The translations under genes were made by a program, and so were the position numbers. The notes below the pieces were generated by a model. It saw only the letters and a list, made by a program, of their open reading frames with translations. It was not told where the DNA came from and made no database searches. From DATAOG01 sp963753685 (GTDB lineage Bacteria; Pseudomonadota; Alphaproteobacteria; Geminicoccales; Geminicoccaceae), in assembly GCA_963753685.1 (NCBI GenBank), contig CAVWDE010000024.1:1-41772 (forward strand): DNA of 41,772 bases. The letters are read 5' to 3'. Below, in pieces: positions 11,661 to 20,674 of this stretch; within the stretch, counting starts at the first letter, position 1, and each line of letters begins with the position of its first letter.

Positions 11661-12713
11661 ATGGACAGACGGATGTTTCTGGCCGCCTCGGCGGCCACCG
11701 CCACGGCGGCAGTCGTCAAGACGGCGGCCGCTGACGAGCTCCCTTTGGGTCCCCTCACGGGGATGCGCTACCCCGAGGCTCGCATCGAGGCCGTCGACAA
11801 GAAACACTTCGGCACCAACTTTCCGGCTTTCGCCGGCACCGCCGGCGTGGAGCGGGTTGCCACGGGGTTCCGCTGGGCCGAGGGACCGGCGTATTTCCGT
11901 GAAGGCAACTACCTGATTTTCAGCGACATCCCTAACAACAGGCAGATGCGCCTGTTGTGGGAGGACAACCATCTCAGCGTCTTCCGCGAACCGTCGAACA
12001 ATTCGAATGGCAACACGTGCGATCCGCAGGGGCGCCTCTTGAGCTGCGAGCACCGCGCCCGGCGCGTGACCCGCACCGAGCTTGACGGCAGCATCACGGT
12101 CATTGCCGACAAGTACAACGGCAAGCGGCTGAACTCGCCGAACGATGTGGTCGTCGCGCGTAACGGCTCGGTCTGGTTCACCGATCCGACCTACGGCATC
12201 GGCGGCAATTATGAAGGCCTCAAGCAGACGAAAGAGCAGGACAAGCAAAACGTTTACCACGTCGATGGCCAGACCGGGGAGGTCAAGGTGGTCGTCGATG
12301 ACTTCACGCAACCCAACGGCCTCTGTTTCTCGCCCGACGAGAAGAAACTTTACATCATCGACTCGGGACTGACGAACGGAGGCCCGGCGAATATCCGCGT
12401 ATTCGACTGCGACGTCGAGGCCGGGAAGCTGACCAACGGCAAGGTCTTCGCCGAGGGCTTCGCGCCTGGCATCACCGACGGCGTGCGCACCGACGTCGCC
12501 GGGAATGTCTGGTGCAGCATGGGCTGGGCTGACCCGAACGAAGATGGCGTGCGTTGCTACACCTCCTCGGGCGACCTTCTGGGCAAGATCCATCTGCCGG
12601 AGACATGCGCCAACCTGTGCTTCGGCGGGCCGCTCAGGAACCGCCTGTTCATGTGCGCCAGCACGTCGGTCTATGCGCTCTACACAGGCACGCAGGGCGC
12701 GTTGCTGCCCTGA
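11661..12713 (+). CDS. exported SMP-30/gluconolactonase/LRE-family protein
   Basis: 350 residues. The N-terminus DRRMFLAASAATATAA is a twin-arginine-like signal (RR followed by a weakly hydrophobic stretch), so the protein is probably folded before export to the periplasm. The rest is a six-bladed propeller with family marks: RWAEGPAYF (metal-binding Glu), NSNGNTCDPQGRLLSCEH, LNSPNDVVVARNGSVWFTDPTYG (Asn/Asp ligands), QPNGLCFSPDEKKLYI and DGVRTDVAGNVW. Members hydrolyse lactones of sugar acids; the true substrate is unknown. Start: ATG 11661 with GGAGA 6 bases upstream. A paralogue on the other strand ends nearby, and a perfect hairpin lies between the two stops. Confidence 0.9.
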   Translation: MDRRMFLAASAATATAAVVKTAAADELPLGPLTGMRYPEARIEAVDKKHFGTNFPAFAGTAGVERVATGFRWAEGPAYFREGNYLIFSDIPNNRQMRLLWEDNHLSVFREPSNNSNGNTCDPQGRLLSCEHRARRVTRTELDGSITVIADKYNGKRLNSPNDVVVARNGSVWFTDPTYGIGGNYEGLKQTKEQDKQNVYHVDGQTGEVKVVVDDFTQPNGLCFSPDEKKLYIIDSGLTNGGPANIRVFDCDVEAGKLTNGKVFAEGFAPGITDGVRTDVAGNVWCSMGWADPNEDGVRCYTSSGDLLGKIHLPETCANLCFGGPLRNRLFMCASTSVYALYTGTQGALLP

Positions 12714-12777
12714 TCCGCTCGGCCGAACTGTAGGAGAACGGCTCGCTGATCGTCAGCTTCGATCGGCGGCGCCCGGA

Positions 12778-12806
12778 GATGGGGGCGCAGGCGTCGCGCC
12801 CCCATC
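12778..12806. terminator. strong hairpin between convergent genes, likely bidirectional terminator
   Basis: An 11-base perfect stem (12778-12788 with 12796-12806, G/C-rich) encloses a 7-base loop. It lies between the stops of two converging SMP-30-type genes (12713 and 12840). No T-run follows on either strand, so a classical intrinsic terminator is not proven, but position and stem strength support a shared transcription end or a barrier against read-through. Confidence 0.6.
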
Positions 12807-12839
12807 CCCGGCGTCGAAGCCGTCAGGCGAGCGGCGGCA

Positions 12840-14090
12840 TCAACCGGGCGCCGCCCCTTGCGTGGCAGTATAGACGGCGTAGAGCGACTGGCTGCCCGCG
12901 ATGAACAGCCGGTTGCGCTTGGGGCCCCCGAAACAGATATTGCCGCCGACCTCGGGGATCCGGATCCGGCCGAGCAACTTGCCTTCCGAGCTCCAGCAGG
13001 TGGCGCCGTTGTAGCCGACCGCGCGGCCGGCGTTGCTCGAGACCCAGAGATTGCCGTAGACGTCGGCGCGGATGCCGTCCGGCCCGCACTTCACGCCGTC
13101 CACCATGCAGTCGGTGAACAGCTTGTAGCCGGACAGCTTGTTGTCGCTGCCAACGTCGAACACGTAGATGTTGCCCTTGCCGCCCGGGCCGGTGTCGCCT
13201 GGCCCCTTGCCGGTGCTGATCACGTAGAGCTTCTTGTAGTCCGGCGAGAAGCAGAGGCCGTTCGGGTCGGGGCACTGATCCTCGGTCACCACCATGTCGA
13301 GCTTGCCGCTCGGGTCCCAGCGATAGCACTGGGTCGGCAGCTCGCGCTTCCAGTGGCCCGCCCACTCTGGCTGGCCGAGGGTCGGATTGATCTTGCCGGA
13401 CGCGTTGGTCGGCCCGCCAGGCGCATCGGTCGTGCCCTCGTACAGCTGCCCGCCGTAAGGAGGATCGGTGAACCAGACGCTGCCGTCCGGATGCGGCACC
13501 ACGTCGTTCGGCGAGTTGAGCCGCTTGCCCTCGTAGGAATCGGCAAGCACGGTCACCGAGCCGTCGAGCTCGTAGCGGACCACCCGCCGACCCAAATGCT
13601 CGCAGCTCATCTGCCGGCCCTGGAAGTCGAAGGTGTTGCCGTTGCTGTTGTTGGACGGCACCCGGAACACGGTGACCCGGCCGTCGTCCTCGATGAAGCG
13701 CATCTGCCGGTTGTTGGGGATGTCGCTGAACACGAGGTAGCGGCCCTCGGCGCTCCATGCCGGGCCCTCGGCCCACAGCGCACCGGTCCAGAGGCGCTGC
13801 ACCGGGGCGTTGGGCTGCGCCAGGCCATTGAACGATGGATCGACCGCGATCACGTCCGGGTCCCAGAAATAGACGTTCGGCACGTTGAAATCGCGGGGCG
13901 GGCTGCTGACCACGCTCGGCGGTGCCACGGGTCCCATCGCGTCGGCGGCGCTCGCCATCCGCGCGCCGACCGCGAGGGCTCCCGCGCCCAGACCGGCCGC
14001 ACCGACCTTGCCGAGGAAACGGCGCCGGTCGAGACTGCCGTCCTGCGGCTCGGCGCCGTCGACGACCTCTGGTTCTTGCTCCCTAAGCAT
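12840..14090 (-). CDS. second exported SMP-30/gluconolactonase-family protein
   Basis: 416 residues. After a charged leader there is a Tat-like signal (DRRRFLGKVGAAGLGAGALAVG, residues 23-45 or so), suggesting periplasmic location. The propeller marks are the same as in the plus-strand paralogue: WAEGPAWSAEGRYLVFSDIPNNRQM, NSNGNTFDFQGRQMSCEH, RLNSPNDVVPHPDGSVWFTDPPYG, DPNGLCFSPDYKKLYV and DGIRADVYGNLW. The ATG at 14090 follows GGAGG by 9 bases. An open frame continues upstream to 14423 but has no ribosome site and no homology, so the longer start is rejected. The two copies share many blocks and are ancient paralogues, not a recent copy. It is divergent from the RraA-family gene and may share its regulation. 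Confidence 0.9.
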   Translation of the reverse strand: MLREQEPEVVDGAEPQDGSLDRRRFLGKVGAAGLGAGALAVGARMASAADAMGPVAPPSVVSSPPRDFNVPNVYFWDPDVIAVDPSFNGLAQPNAPVQRLWTGALWAEGPAWSAEGRYLVFSDIPNNRQMRFIEDDGRVTVFRVPSNNSNGNTFDFQGRQMSCEHLGRRVVRYELDGSVTVLADSYEGKRLNSPNDVVPHPDGSVWFTDPPYGGQLYEGTTDAPGGPTNASGKINPTLGQPEWAGHWKRELPTQCYRWDPSGKLDMVVTEDQCPDPNGLCFSPDYKKLYVISTGKGPGDTGPGGKGNIYVFDVGSDNKLSGYKLFTDCMVDGVKCGPDGIRADVYGNLWVSSNAGRAVGYNGATCWSSEGKLLGRIRIPEVGGNICFGGPKRNRLFIAGSQSLYAVYTATQGAAPG

Positions 14091-14250
14091 TTGCTTTCGC
14101 CTCCTTGGTTGAACACCGATCACCCTCGCTGGAGGTCGTCCAGCGCGCCTGACGACGGTCGCCACCCGCATGAGCCCATCGGTCAGGCCCGGGGCGTGGT
14201 GGCGCCACGTCAAAGACGTGTTGTCGTTGGGTCTGGCCTCCCGATTTTTC

Positions 14251-14289
14251 GTTACCCAGACGTATTTGAACGCGATGGTATAGGGTAAC
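14251..14289. promoter_or_regulatory. inverted repeat GTTACCC-N25-GGGTAAC in a divergent promoter region
   Basis: In the 292-base gap between the divergent SMP-30-type gene (start 14090) and RraA-family gene (start 14383), GTTACCC at 14251-14257 and GGGTAAC at 14283-14289 are exact reverse complements 25 bases apart. A TATAGG sequence overlaps the right half (14279-14284). This could be a regulator site covering a divergent promoter. Seven-base arms can occur by chance, so the call is weak. Confidence 0.3.
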
Positions 14290-14382
14290 CTAAGGGTGGC
14301 AGCAAGGGCTTGTCGCGCGCCGCCGCCGGTCTTGCGCGCGGGGCCACGGCAAGCGCGACACGCTCGTTCGGAGAGACGGAGC

Positions 14383-15048
14383 ATGGTGATCGACGATGCG
14401 GTGATCGAGGCGGCGCGCACCAAGCTGTACGCGGCGGTCCTCTCGGACGTGCTCGACGGGCTCGGCTACCGCCATCAGGTGCTGCCGCCGCACATCCGTC
14501 CCCTGGATGAGGCGCTCGTGCTGGTCGGGCGCGCGCGCACCGGTCTCTATCGCGACGTCTATCACGTGCAGCGTGGCCACAATCCCTACGCGCTCGAGAT
14601 CGCCCTGATCGACGACCTGAAGCCGGGCGACGTGCCGGTGCTCGGCTGCGGCACTTCAGGCCGGATCGCGCCCTGGGGCGAGCTCCTGACCACCGCGAGC
14701 CTCGCGCGTGGCGCCACCGGCTGTGTCACCGACGGCCTGGTGCGCGACATCAAGATGATCCGCACGCTGCACTTCCCGGTCTTCCACGGCGGCATCGGCC
14801 CGCTCGATTCCAAGGGCCGGGGCGAGGTCTGCGCGATCGATGTGCCGATCGAGTGCGCGGGCGTCACGGTCAACCCGGGTGATCTGGTGTTCGGCGATGC
14901 CGATGGCGTCCTCGTGGTGCCGCAACCGATCGTCAAGCAGGCGCTCAAAGTGGCGCAGGACAAGGTCGAGGGCGAGGACCGCACCCGCGAGGAACTGCAG
15001 GCCGGAGCCAAGCTGACCGAGGTCTTCGCCAAATACGGCGTCCTCTGA
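14383..15048 (+). CDS. RraA family protein (4-hydroxy-4-methyl-2-oxoglutarate aldolase-like)
   Basis: 221 residues, the normal length for the RraA / HMG-aldolase fold. The block GATGCVTDGLVRDIKMIRTL carries the conserved Arg-Asp pair that binds the metal and the ketoacid in aldolase members, and LGCGTSGRIAPWGELLTTAS carries the Gly-rich substrate loop. In catabolic settings members cleave substituted oxoglutarates to pyruvate and another ketoacid; in enterobacteria RraA inhibits RNase E. The catabolic neighbours here favour the enzyme role (inference). The ATG at 14383 is chosen because GGAGAG sits 7-12 bases before it. It is followed 66 bases later by a deacetylase gene in the same direction. 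Confidence 0.85.
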   Translation: MVIDDAVIEAARTKLYAAVLSDVLDGLGYRHQVLPPHIRPLDEALVLVGRARTGLYRDVYHVQRGHNPYALEIALIDDLKPGDVPVLGCGTSGRIAPWGELLTTASLARGATGCVTDGLVRDIKMIRTLHFPVFHGGIGPLDSKGRGEVCAIDVPIECAGVTVNPGDLVFGDADGVLVVPQPIVKQALKVAQDKVEGEDRTREELQAGAKLTEVFAKYGVL

Positions 15049-15114
15049 GCGGGCAATCACGGCCTCCTCAGATCGGGACGGGCACGGACACGCGAACCGC
15101 ACAAAGGAGCGCTC

Positions 15115-16014
15115 ATGACCGATCTCGCGACCAGGCTCGGCCACTCGCCGGGGGCCCGCGTGCTGATCCCGCACGTGGACGACCTCGCGGTCTGCCACGG
15201 CGCCAATCAGGCGTTCGTCAAATTGGCCGGCAAAGGCTTTGTCACCACCGGCTCGGTCATGGTGCCGTGTGCCTGGTTTCCGGAGATCGTGGACCTCGCC
15301 AAGGAGCGGCCCGAGCTCGATCTCGGCGTCCATCTGACGCTCACCAGCGAATCCCGCGCCTGCCGCTGGCGGCCGCTTTCGACCACCGCCAAGGTCTCCG
15401 GCCTGATCGACGGCGACGGCTACATGTGGCCCGACGTCCCGGCGCTGCGCCGGCATGGCCATAAAGGCGCGGTCGAGGCCGAGTGCCGGGCGCAGATCGA
15501 GACGGCGCTGGCGGCCGGGCTCGACGTCACCCACCTCGACACCCACATGGGCGCCGCGGCGGCACCCGAGTTCGTCGAGCTCTACCTCAAGCTCGGCCGC
15601 GAGTTCCGGCTGCCGGCGCTGCTGCCGCGCCAGAGCTCGACCTACAGCTCGGTGCTCGACATGGGCCCGCTCGATCCGGACCTCGATCGCCGGCTGATCG
15701 CGGAGCTGAGCGCGCAGGGTCAGCCGCTGATCGATCGCTTCGCCATGGGGCTCGCGCGGCGCGATGAGCCCTGCGAGCAGGTCTGGCAGGAGTTGATCGC
15801 GCAGGCGGAGCCTGGCATCACCTACCTCTCGCTGCACTGCAGCACGCCTGGCGAGGTCGAGCGCCTGCATCCGGATGACGCCGCCTTCCGGATCGCCGAA
15901 TATCGCCTGTTCGACGACCCGGCGTTCCTCGCCTGGGTCGCCCGCCAGGAGGTCGCGGTGATCGGCTTTCGCGCGATCCGCGAGGCCTACCGCGGCTGGC
16001 TCGCCGACGCCTGA
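15115..16014 (+). CDS. ChbG/HpnK (YdjC-like) carbohydrate deacetylase
   Basis: 299 residues, normal for the family. Metal/catalytic marks: PHVDDLAVCHGAN with Asp22-Asp23, LGVHLTLTSE with His73, and THLDTHMG with His140 and His144. Family members remove acetyl or similar groups from amino-sugar oligosaccharides or hopanoid head groups. No signal peptide is seen, so it should act in the cytoplasm. Start: ATG 15115 with AAAGGAG 6-7 bases upstream. It is likely in one transcript with the RraA-family gene, pointing to catabolism of a substituted sugar or sugar acid. Confidence 0.9.
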   Translation: MTDLATRLGHSPGARVLIPHVDDLAVCHGANQAFVKLAGKGFVTTGSVMVPCAWFPEIVDLAKERPELDLGVHLTLTSESRACRWRPLSTTAKVSGLIDGDGYMWPDVPALRRHGHKGAVEAECRAQIETALAAGLDVTHLDTHMGAAAAPEFVELYLKLGREFRLPALLPRQSSTYSSVLDMGPLDPDLDRRLIAELSAQGQPLIDRFAMGLARRDEPCEQVWQELIAQAEPGITYLSLHCSTPGEVERLHPDDAAFRIAEYRLFDDPAFLAWVARQEVAVIGFRAIREAYRGWLADA

Positions 16015-16141
16015 GCCGCTGCCGGCACACGGCAAAGCTGCAGGGCAGCCATGCGAATTGCGCGCTGGCGGCCAAGCCCCGGCGATCCTTTATTCAGGTT
16101 TATGTGCTAGGTTGCGCCCGAACGGTCTGGAATTCGCCCGC

Positions 16142-17113
16142 ATGTCTGCTGTGTCCCTCAGCCAACCCAGGGTTGCTGCCCCGGTGGTGGCGATGCCGCT
16201 CGTTGGCGCCGGCCTTGCTCTCGGCGCACTCGCCTTCGCCCTGTTCACGGTCATGGACACGACCATCAAGTGGCTCAGCGCCGGCTATCCGGTGCACGAG
16301 CTTCTGTTCTCGAACGCGCTGTTCGCGCTGGTGCCGGTCGCCGTCATGACGCTGCAGCGGGGCGGCCTTGCCCGGCTGCGCACCCAGCGCCTGCACATGC
16401 ACGTGCTGCGCGGCCTGCTCGGCATGGGCGGCGGCTTTCTCGCCTTCTATGCCTACAGCAAGCTGCCGCTCGCCGACGCCTATTCGATGATCTTCACGAC
16501 GCCCTTGCTGATCACCGCGCTGTCGGTGCCGATCCTCGGCGAGCACGTCGGCTGGCGCCGCTGGTCGGCGGTCGCGGTCGGTTTCGTCGGCGTCCTGATC
16601 ATGCTCCGGCCAGGCGTCGCGCCGATCGGCGTCGGCTCGCTCTCGGCGCTCGGTGCGGCCTGCTTCTCGGCCTGCGCGATCCTGCTCGTGCGCAAGCTCA
16701 GCGCGACCGAGAGCACCGCCAGCATCGCTCTTTACAGCAACCTCACGGTGGTCCTGGTCATGGCCACGTTGCTGCCATTCGGCGGCATCCTGCCGGATGT
16801 CGGCGACTGTCTGATGATGGCCGCCGCGGGACTGATCGGCGGGACGGCGCTGCTGGTCCTGATCTCCGCTTACCGGCGCACGCCCGCCGCCCTGGTGGCG
16901 CCGTTCCAGTACAGCCAGATGCTCTGGGCGCTCCTGCTCGGCTTCCTGATCTGGGGCGACCTGCCCGATCCGGCCAAGCTGCTGGGCGCCCTGATCGTCG
17001 CCTCGAGCGGCCTGTTCGTGGTCTACCGCGAGACCGCCCTCGGCCGCCGCCCGACCGCCTCCCTCCATCCCAATGCCCGCGCCCCGCGCCCGGCCGAGGC
17101 TAACGGGGCCTGA
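16142..17113 (+). CDS. EamA/DMT family membrane transporter
   Basis: 323 residues with about ten hydrophobic segments arranged as two EamA repeats. Typical points: FTVMDTTIKWLSAGYPVHELLFSNALFALVP in the first repeat, GGGFLAFYAYSKLPLADAYSMIFTTPLL, and in the second half APFQYSQMLWALLLGFLIWGDLPD. These are drug/metabolite-type exporters of the inner membrane; the substrate is unknown. A start at 16058 is possible, but its extra 28 residues do not look like part of the fold, so ATG 16142 is used. Its end overlaps by 14 bases the end of the converging BKACE gene. Confidence 0.87.
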   Translation: MSAVSLSQPRVAAPVVAMPLVGAGLALGALAFALFTVMDTTIKWLSAGYPVHELLFSNALFALVPVAVMTLQRGGLARLRTQRLHMHVLRGLLGMGGGFLAFYAYSKLPLADAYSMIFTTPLLITALSVPILGEHVGWRRWSAVAVGFVGVLIMLRPGVAPIGVGSLSALGAACFSACAILLVRKLSATESTASIALYSNLTVVLVMATLLPFGGILPDVGDCLMMAAAGLIGGTALLVLISAYRRTPAALVAPFQYSQMLWALLLGFLIWGDLPDPAKLLGALIVASSGLFVVYRETALGRRPTASLHPNARAPRPAEANGA

Positions 17114-17981
17114 GACCCAGGATACCGCGCGCCTCGGCCGGGGTCGCGACGCTCCGGCCGATGAGCTCGACCAGCTGCGCCGCGCGCTCGACCAGCGCGG
17201 CGTTGGAGGGCGCCAGCACGCCCTTGCTGAGGTAGAGATTGTCCTCGAGCCCGACCCGGACGTGACCGCCCAGGAGACACGCCTGGGCCACGATCGGGAA
17301 CTCCATGCGCCCGATGCCCATGGCCGCCCACATGGCATCGGCGGGCAGCAGGGACTTCGCGTAGAGCAGGGTCTCGGGGGTCGCCGGGAAACCGTTGCGG
17401 ATGCCGAGGACGATCTGGAACAAGGGCGGGCGCGCGAGCACGCCGTCGGCCAGCAGCTGATGGGCGAGCTGGAGGTCGCCGGAATCGAACACCTCGAGCT
17501 CGGGCATGACGCCCGCTGCCCGGATCGCCTCGGCCATGATCCTGGCGTTCTTCGGCGTGTTGATCACCACGGCACTGCCAAACCACATGGTGTTGAGGTC
17601 GAGCGAGCAGATCTCGGGCTTGAGCGCCAGCACATGCTCGACCCGCCGCTCCGGCCGCACCAGGGTCGAGCCCGGCGCCGCCACCTTCGGGTCGTCTTCG
17701 CTCGGCACGAAGCGACCGCCCGGGCCGGTCGTGAGGTTGATGATCAGGTCGGTCTCGCTGGCCCGGATCCGCTCGACCACCTCGCGATAGTGCTCGAGCG
17801 CCATCGACGGCGCGCCGGTCTTGGGATCGCGCACGTGGATGTGGGCGATCGCGGCGCCTGCCCTGGCGGCCTCGAGCGCCGCGGTCGCGATCTGCGCCGG
17901 CGTGATCGGCAGATCGGGATGCTGCTCGGGCCTGGTGAGATTGCCCGTGACCGCACATGTGATAATCACCTTGTCCGCCAT
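17100..17981 (-). CDS. BKACE / 3-keto-5-aminohexanoate cleavage family enzyme (DUF849)
   Basis: 293 residues, the standard size. These zinc-dependent TIM-barrel enzymes condense a beta-keto acid with acetyl-CoA and cleave it to acetoacetate plus a CoA ester. Zinc ligands are visible: AHIHVRD with His47 and His49, and GLEDN with Glu246. Further family marks are LIINLTTGPGG and ICSLDLNTMWFG. The substrate varies within the family and cannot be chosen here. Start: ATG 17981 with GGGGAG 6 bases upstream. It is divergent from the MFS gene, with 38 bases between the starts. Confidence 0.92.
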   Translation of the reverse strand: MADKVIITCAVTGNLTRPEQHPDLPITPAQIATAALEAARAGAAIAHIHVRDPKTGAPSMALEHYREVVERIRASETDLIINLTTGPGGRFVPSEDDPKVAAPGSTLVRPERRVEHVLALKPEICSLDLNTMWFGSAVVINTPKNARIMAEAIRAAGVMPELEVFDSGDLQLAHQLLADGVLARPPLFQIVLGIRNGFPATPETLLYAKSLLPADAMWAAMGIGRMEFPIVAQACLLGGHVRVGLEDNLYLSKGVLAPSNAALVERAAQLVELIGRSVATPAEARGILGLRPR

Positions 17982-18019
17982 GCCCCGCTCCCCTTGTTCG
18001 CAACCCTGAGACCGGCACC

Positions 18020-19246
18020 ATGCTCGCCCGTGCTCAGGCCTTAGTCCAGCACGACCAGCGCCGGCGCCGCCGGGCGGTGCTCGGCACCGCGGGCATGACC
18101 CATTTCCTGCACGACGGCTTCTCGGACGTGATCTTCGTCCTGCTGCCGGTCTGGCAGGCCGAGCTCGGCCTGTCGCTGGCCGCGACCGGCGTCCTCAAGT
18201 CCTGCTATTCGGGCGCGCTCGCCGCTGCCCAGGTGCCCGCGGGGCTGCTCGCCGAACGATTCGGCGAACGCGTGCTGTTGGCGATCGGCACGGTCGTGAC
18301 CGCGCTCGGCTTCATGGCGCTCGGTACCGCCGGCGGCTTTGCGATGCTCGCTCTCCTGTTGCTGGTCGCCGGTGCCGGCTCGGGGACCCAGCACCCGCTC
18401 AACGCGACCGTGGTCGCCGCCGCCTATTCGGAACAGGGCCGGCGCGCCGCGCTCGGCATCTACAATTTCACGGGCGACCTCGGCAAGGTCGCAGTGCCGC
18501 TGTGCGCTGCGCTCGTGATCACCCATTTCGGCTGGCGGGTCGCGACCACCGGCTACGGCCTGATCGGGCTGGTCGTGGCCGCGCTCGCCGTGGCCGCGAT
18601 GCGGGTCCTGGGTGCCGGCGATCGACCGCGCGCAAAGTCGCCCACCGCGAGCGAACCCGCCCCGCCGGCCGCCCGCGGCTGGGGCATCAGCGACTGGCAG
18701 GGCTTCCGGGCGCTGTCGGCGATCGGCATCATCGACAGCGCCGGGCGGACGGGCTTTCTGACGTTCCTCCCCTTCCTGCTGACCGCCAAGGGCGCCACCG
18801 TCGCGACCATCGGTCTCGCGCTCGGCCTCACCTTCGCGGGCGGTGCGTCGGGCAAGTTCCTCTGTGGCGTGCTCGCCGAGCGGGTCGGCCTGCTGCGCAC
18901 CGTGATCCTGACCGAGCTCGTGACCGCGGGCGGTATTCTTCTACTTCTGCCGCTGCCGCTGACGGCAGCCCTCGCCTGCCTGCCGGTCCTCGGGGCGGCG
19001 CTGAACGGCACGTCCTCAGTGCTCTACGCCACGGTCGCCGAGTTCGTGAGCGCGGAGCGGCGCTCACGCGCCTTCGGCCTGTTCTACACGCTCGGCATCG
19101 GGTCGAGCGCCACGGCGCCGTTCGTGTTCGGCCTGGTGAGCGATCGCGCGGGCGTGCCTAGCGCGCTGGCCCTGCTTGCCGCCCTGGTCCTGATCACCAT
19201 CCCGCTGACCCTGCCGCTGCGCCGGGCGCTGAGCCGGCCAGCGTAG
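18020..19246 (+). CDS. MFS transporter, fosmidomycin-resistance (Fsr)-like
   Basis: 408 residues with about twelve hydrophobic segments. Visible marks: THFLHDGFSDVIFVLLPVWQAELGLS at the start (the Fsr-like THxxxD pattern), GLLAERFGERVLLAIGTVVTALGFMALG (the MFS loop 2-3 signature) and GAGSGTQHPLNATVVAAAYSEQGRRAALGIYNFTGDLGK. It should export a small molecule across the inner membrane with proton exchange. Homology begins around residue 20, so the start is reasonable. It starts close to the divergent BKACE gene and its stop lies 10 bases from the stop of the converging MATE gene. Confidence 0.88.
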   Translation: MLARAQALVQHDQRRRRRAVLGTAGMTHFLHDGFSDVIFVLLPVWQAELGLSLAATGVLKSCYSGALAAAQVPAGLLAERFGERVLLAIGTVVTALGFMALGTAGGFAMLALLLLVAGAGSGTQHPLNATVVAAAYSEQGRRAALGIYNFTGDLGKVAVPLCAALVITHFGWRVATTGYGLIGLVVAALAVAAMRVLGAGDRPRAKSPTASEPAPPAARGWGISDWQGFRALSAIGIIDSAGRTGFLTFLPFLLTAKGATVATIGLALGLTFAGGASGKFLCGVLAERVGLLRTVILTELVTAGGILLLLPLPLTAALACLPVLGAALNGTSSVLYATVAEFVSAERRSRAFGLFYTLGIGSSATAPFVFGLVSDRAGVPSALALLAALVLITIPLTLPLRRALSRPA

Positions 19247-19255
19247 CCAGGCGCC

Positions 19256-20674
19256 TCAGACGCCGGCGCCGAGCGGCCCGCTGCCACGAACCCCGGCCCG
19301 CTGCATGGCGAAAAAGCGCCCGACCAGGAGCGTCGCCGCCACTGCGAGCGCGGCTGCCAGCCCCAGCCAGACGCCAAGCGCGCCGAGCCCGGTGCCAAAG
19401 CCGAGGCCGACCGCGAGCGTGATCCCGACCACCCAATAGGCGAAGGCGGCGATCGCCATGGGCCGGCGGGTATCCCTGAGGCCGCGCAGCGCACCCATCC
19501 CGATCACCTGACCGCCATCGAAGATCTGGAACAGGGCCGCGACTGCGAGGAAGGTGACCGCCAGCTCCAGGACCCGGGCGTTGGCCGGATCGGCGGCATC
19601 GATGAACAGGCCGATGATCGCCCTCGGCGCAGTCCACATCAGGGTCGCCGTCCCGGCCATGAAGAGGCCGCCGATCGCGAGCGCGGTGAGGCCGGCGCGC
19701 GCCACCCCGGCCGGATCGCCGCCGCCGGCCGCGAGCCCGACCCGGACCGTGGCCGCCTGAGCGAGGCCGAGCGGCACCATGAAGGCAACGCTCGCGCATT
19801 GCAGCGCAATCTGATGCGCCGCAAGCTCGGCCGTGCCGATCAGCCCGATCAGGAAGCCGGCACTCGCGAACAGCCCGACCTCCATGACCAGGGTCAGGCC
19901 GATCGGCAGGCCGAGGCGGAAGATCTCGCCAAAGCGCACCCAGTCCGGCCGCCAGAAGCGCCCGAGGATCTGATAGCGGCGGAAACGGCGATCGAGCAGC
20001 ACGAAGCCGAGCAGGCCCGCGAACAGGCCGAAGTTGGTGACCGCGGTCGCGATGCCCGCCCCGCGCAGGCCCAAGGCCGGCAGGCCGAAGGCGCCGAAAA
20101 TCAGGGCGTAGTCGCCGAGCGCGTTGAAGCCGACGCCGAGCAGCATGATCACCATGCCGGCGCGCGGCCGCTCGAGTGCCGAGATGAAGTTGCGCAGCAC
20201 GACGAACCAGAGCGCCGGCACGAAGCCCCACATGGCGGCGTGCACGTAGGGCCCGGCCGCCCGGATCAGCGTTTCGTCCTGATGCAGGAGGCGCAGGATC
20301 GGCACGATCTCCCAAAGCAGAAGCCAAGCGGGCAGGCCGAGCGCCAGGGCCACCCAGAAGCCCTGGCGGACCGTCCGCCTCGGCCCGCGCACCGCGTAGC
20401 GCTTGCGGCCGATGTCCTGCGCGATCAGCGGTCCGGTCGCGATCACCACCCCGATCGAGAACAGCAGGAGGACGAAGTTGACGTTGACGCCGAGCACGCT
20501 CGCCGCCAGCGCCCGGGGTCCGAGCCGGCCGATCATCACCACGTCCGTGGTCTGGATCGCGACCTGGCCGAGGTTGGTGAGGATGATCGGCAGGCTGAGC
20601 GCGACGAGCGCCCCCGCCTCCCGCCGCCACGCACCCGCGCGGCGGCCGGTCCGATCCCCGACCATGGTTGCCAT
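19256..20674 (-). CDS. MATE family efflux transporter (NorM-like)
   Basis: 472 residues, twelve hydrophobic segments, normal MATE length. Marks: LSLPIILTNLGQVAIQTTDVVMIGRLG in the first two helices, FLLLFSIGVVIATGPLIAQDIG, FLIGLIGTAELAAHQIALQCA in helices 7-8 and ALFQIFDGGQVIGMGALRGLRDTRRPM in helices 10-11. It should extrude cationic or aromatic compounds using Na+ or H+. The start ATG 20674 could also be the internal ATG at 20665. With the neighbouring MFS and DMT genes it makes a run of three exporters of different families. Confidence 0.93.
   Translation of the reverse strand: MATMVGDRTGRRAGAWRREAGALVALSLPIILTNLGQVAIQTTDVVMIGRLGPRALAASVLGVNVNFVLLLFSIGVVIATGPLIAQDIGRKRYAVRGPRRTVRQGFWVALALGLPAWLLLWEIVPILRLLHQDETLIRAAGPYVHAAMWGFVPALWFVVLRNFISALERPRAGMVIMLLGVGFNALGDYALIFGAFGLPALGLRGAGIATAVTNFGLFAGLLGFVLLDRRFRRYQILGRFWRPDWVRFGEIFRLGLPIGLTLVMEVGLFASAGFLIGLIGTAELAAHQIALQCASVAFMVPLGLAQAATVRVGLAAGGGDPAGVARAGLTALAIGGLFMAGTATLMWTAPRAIIGLFIDAADPANARVLELAVTFLAVAALFQIFDGGQVIGMGALRGLRDTRRPMAIAAFAYWVVGITLAVGLGFGTGLGALGVWLGLAAALAVAATLLVGRFFAMQRAGVRGSGPLGAGV

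Noticed and set aside
12840..14423. Longer start for the minus-strand SMP-30-type protein at 14423
   Set aside because: The extra 111 residues have no homology or ribosome site and precede a normal Tat-signal start with a good site at 14090.
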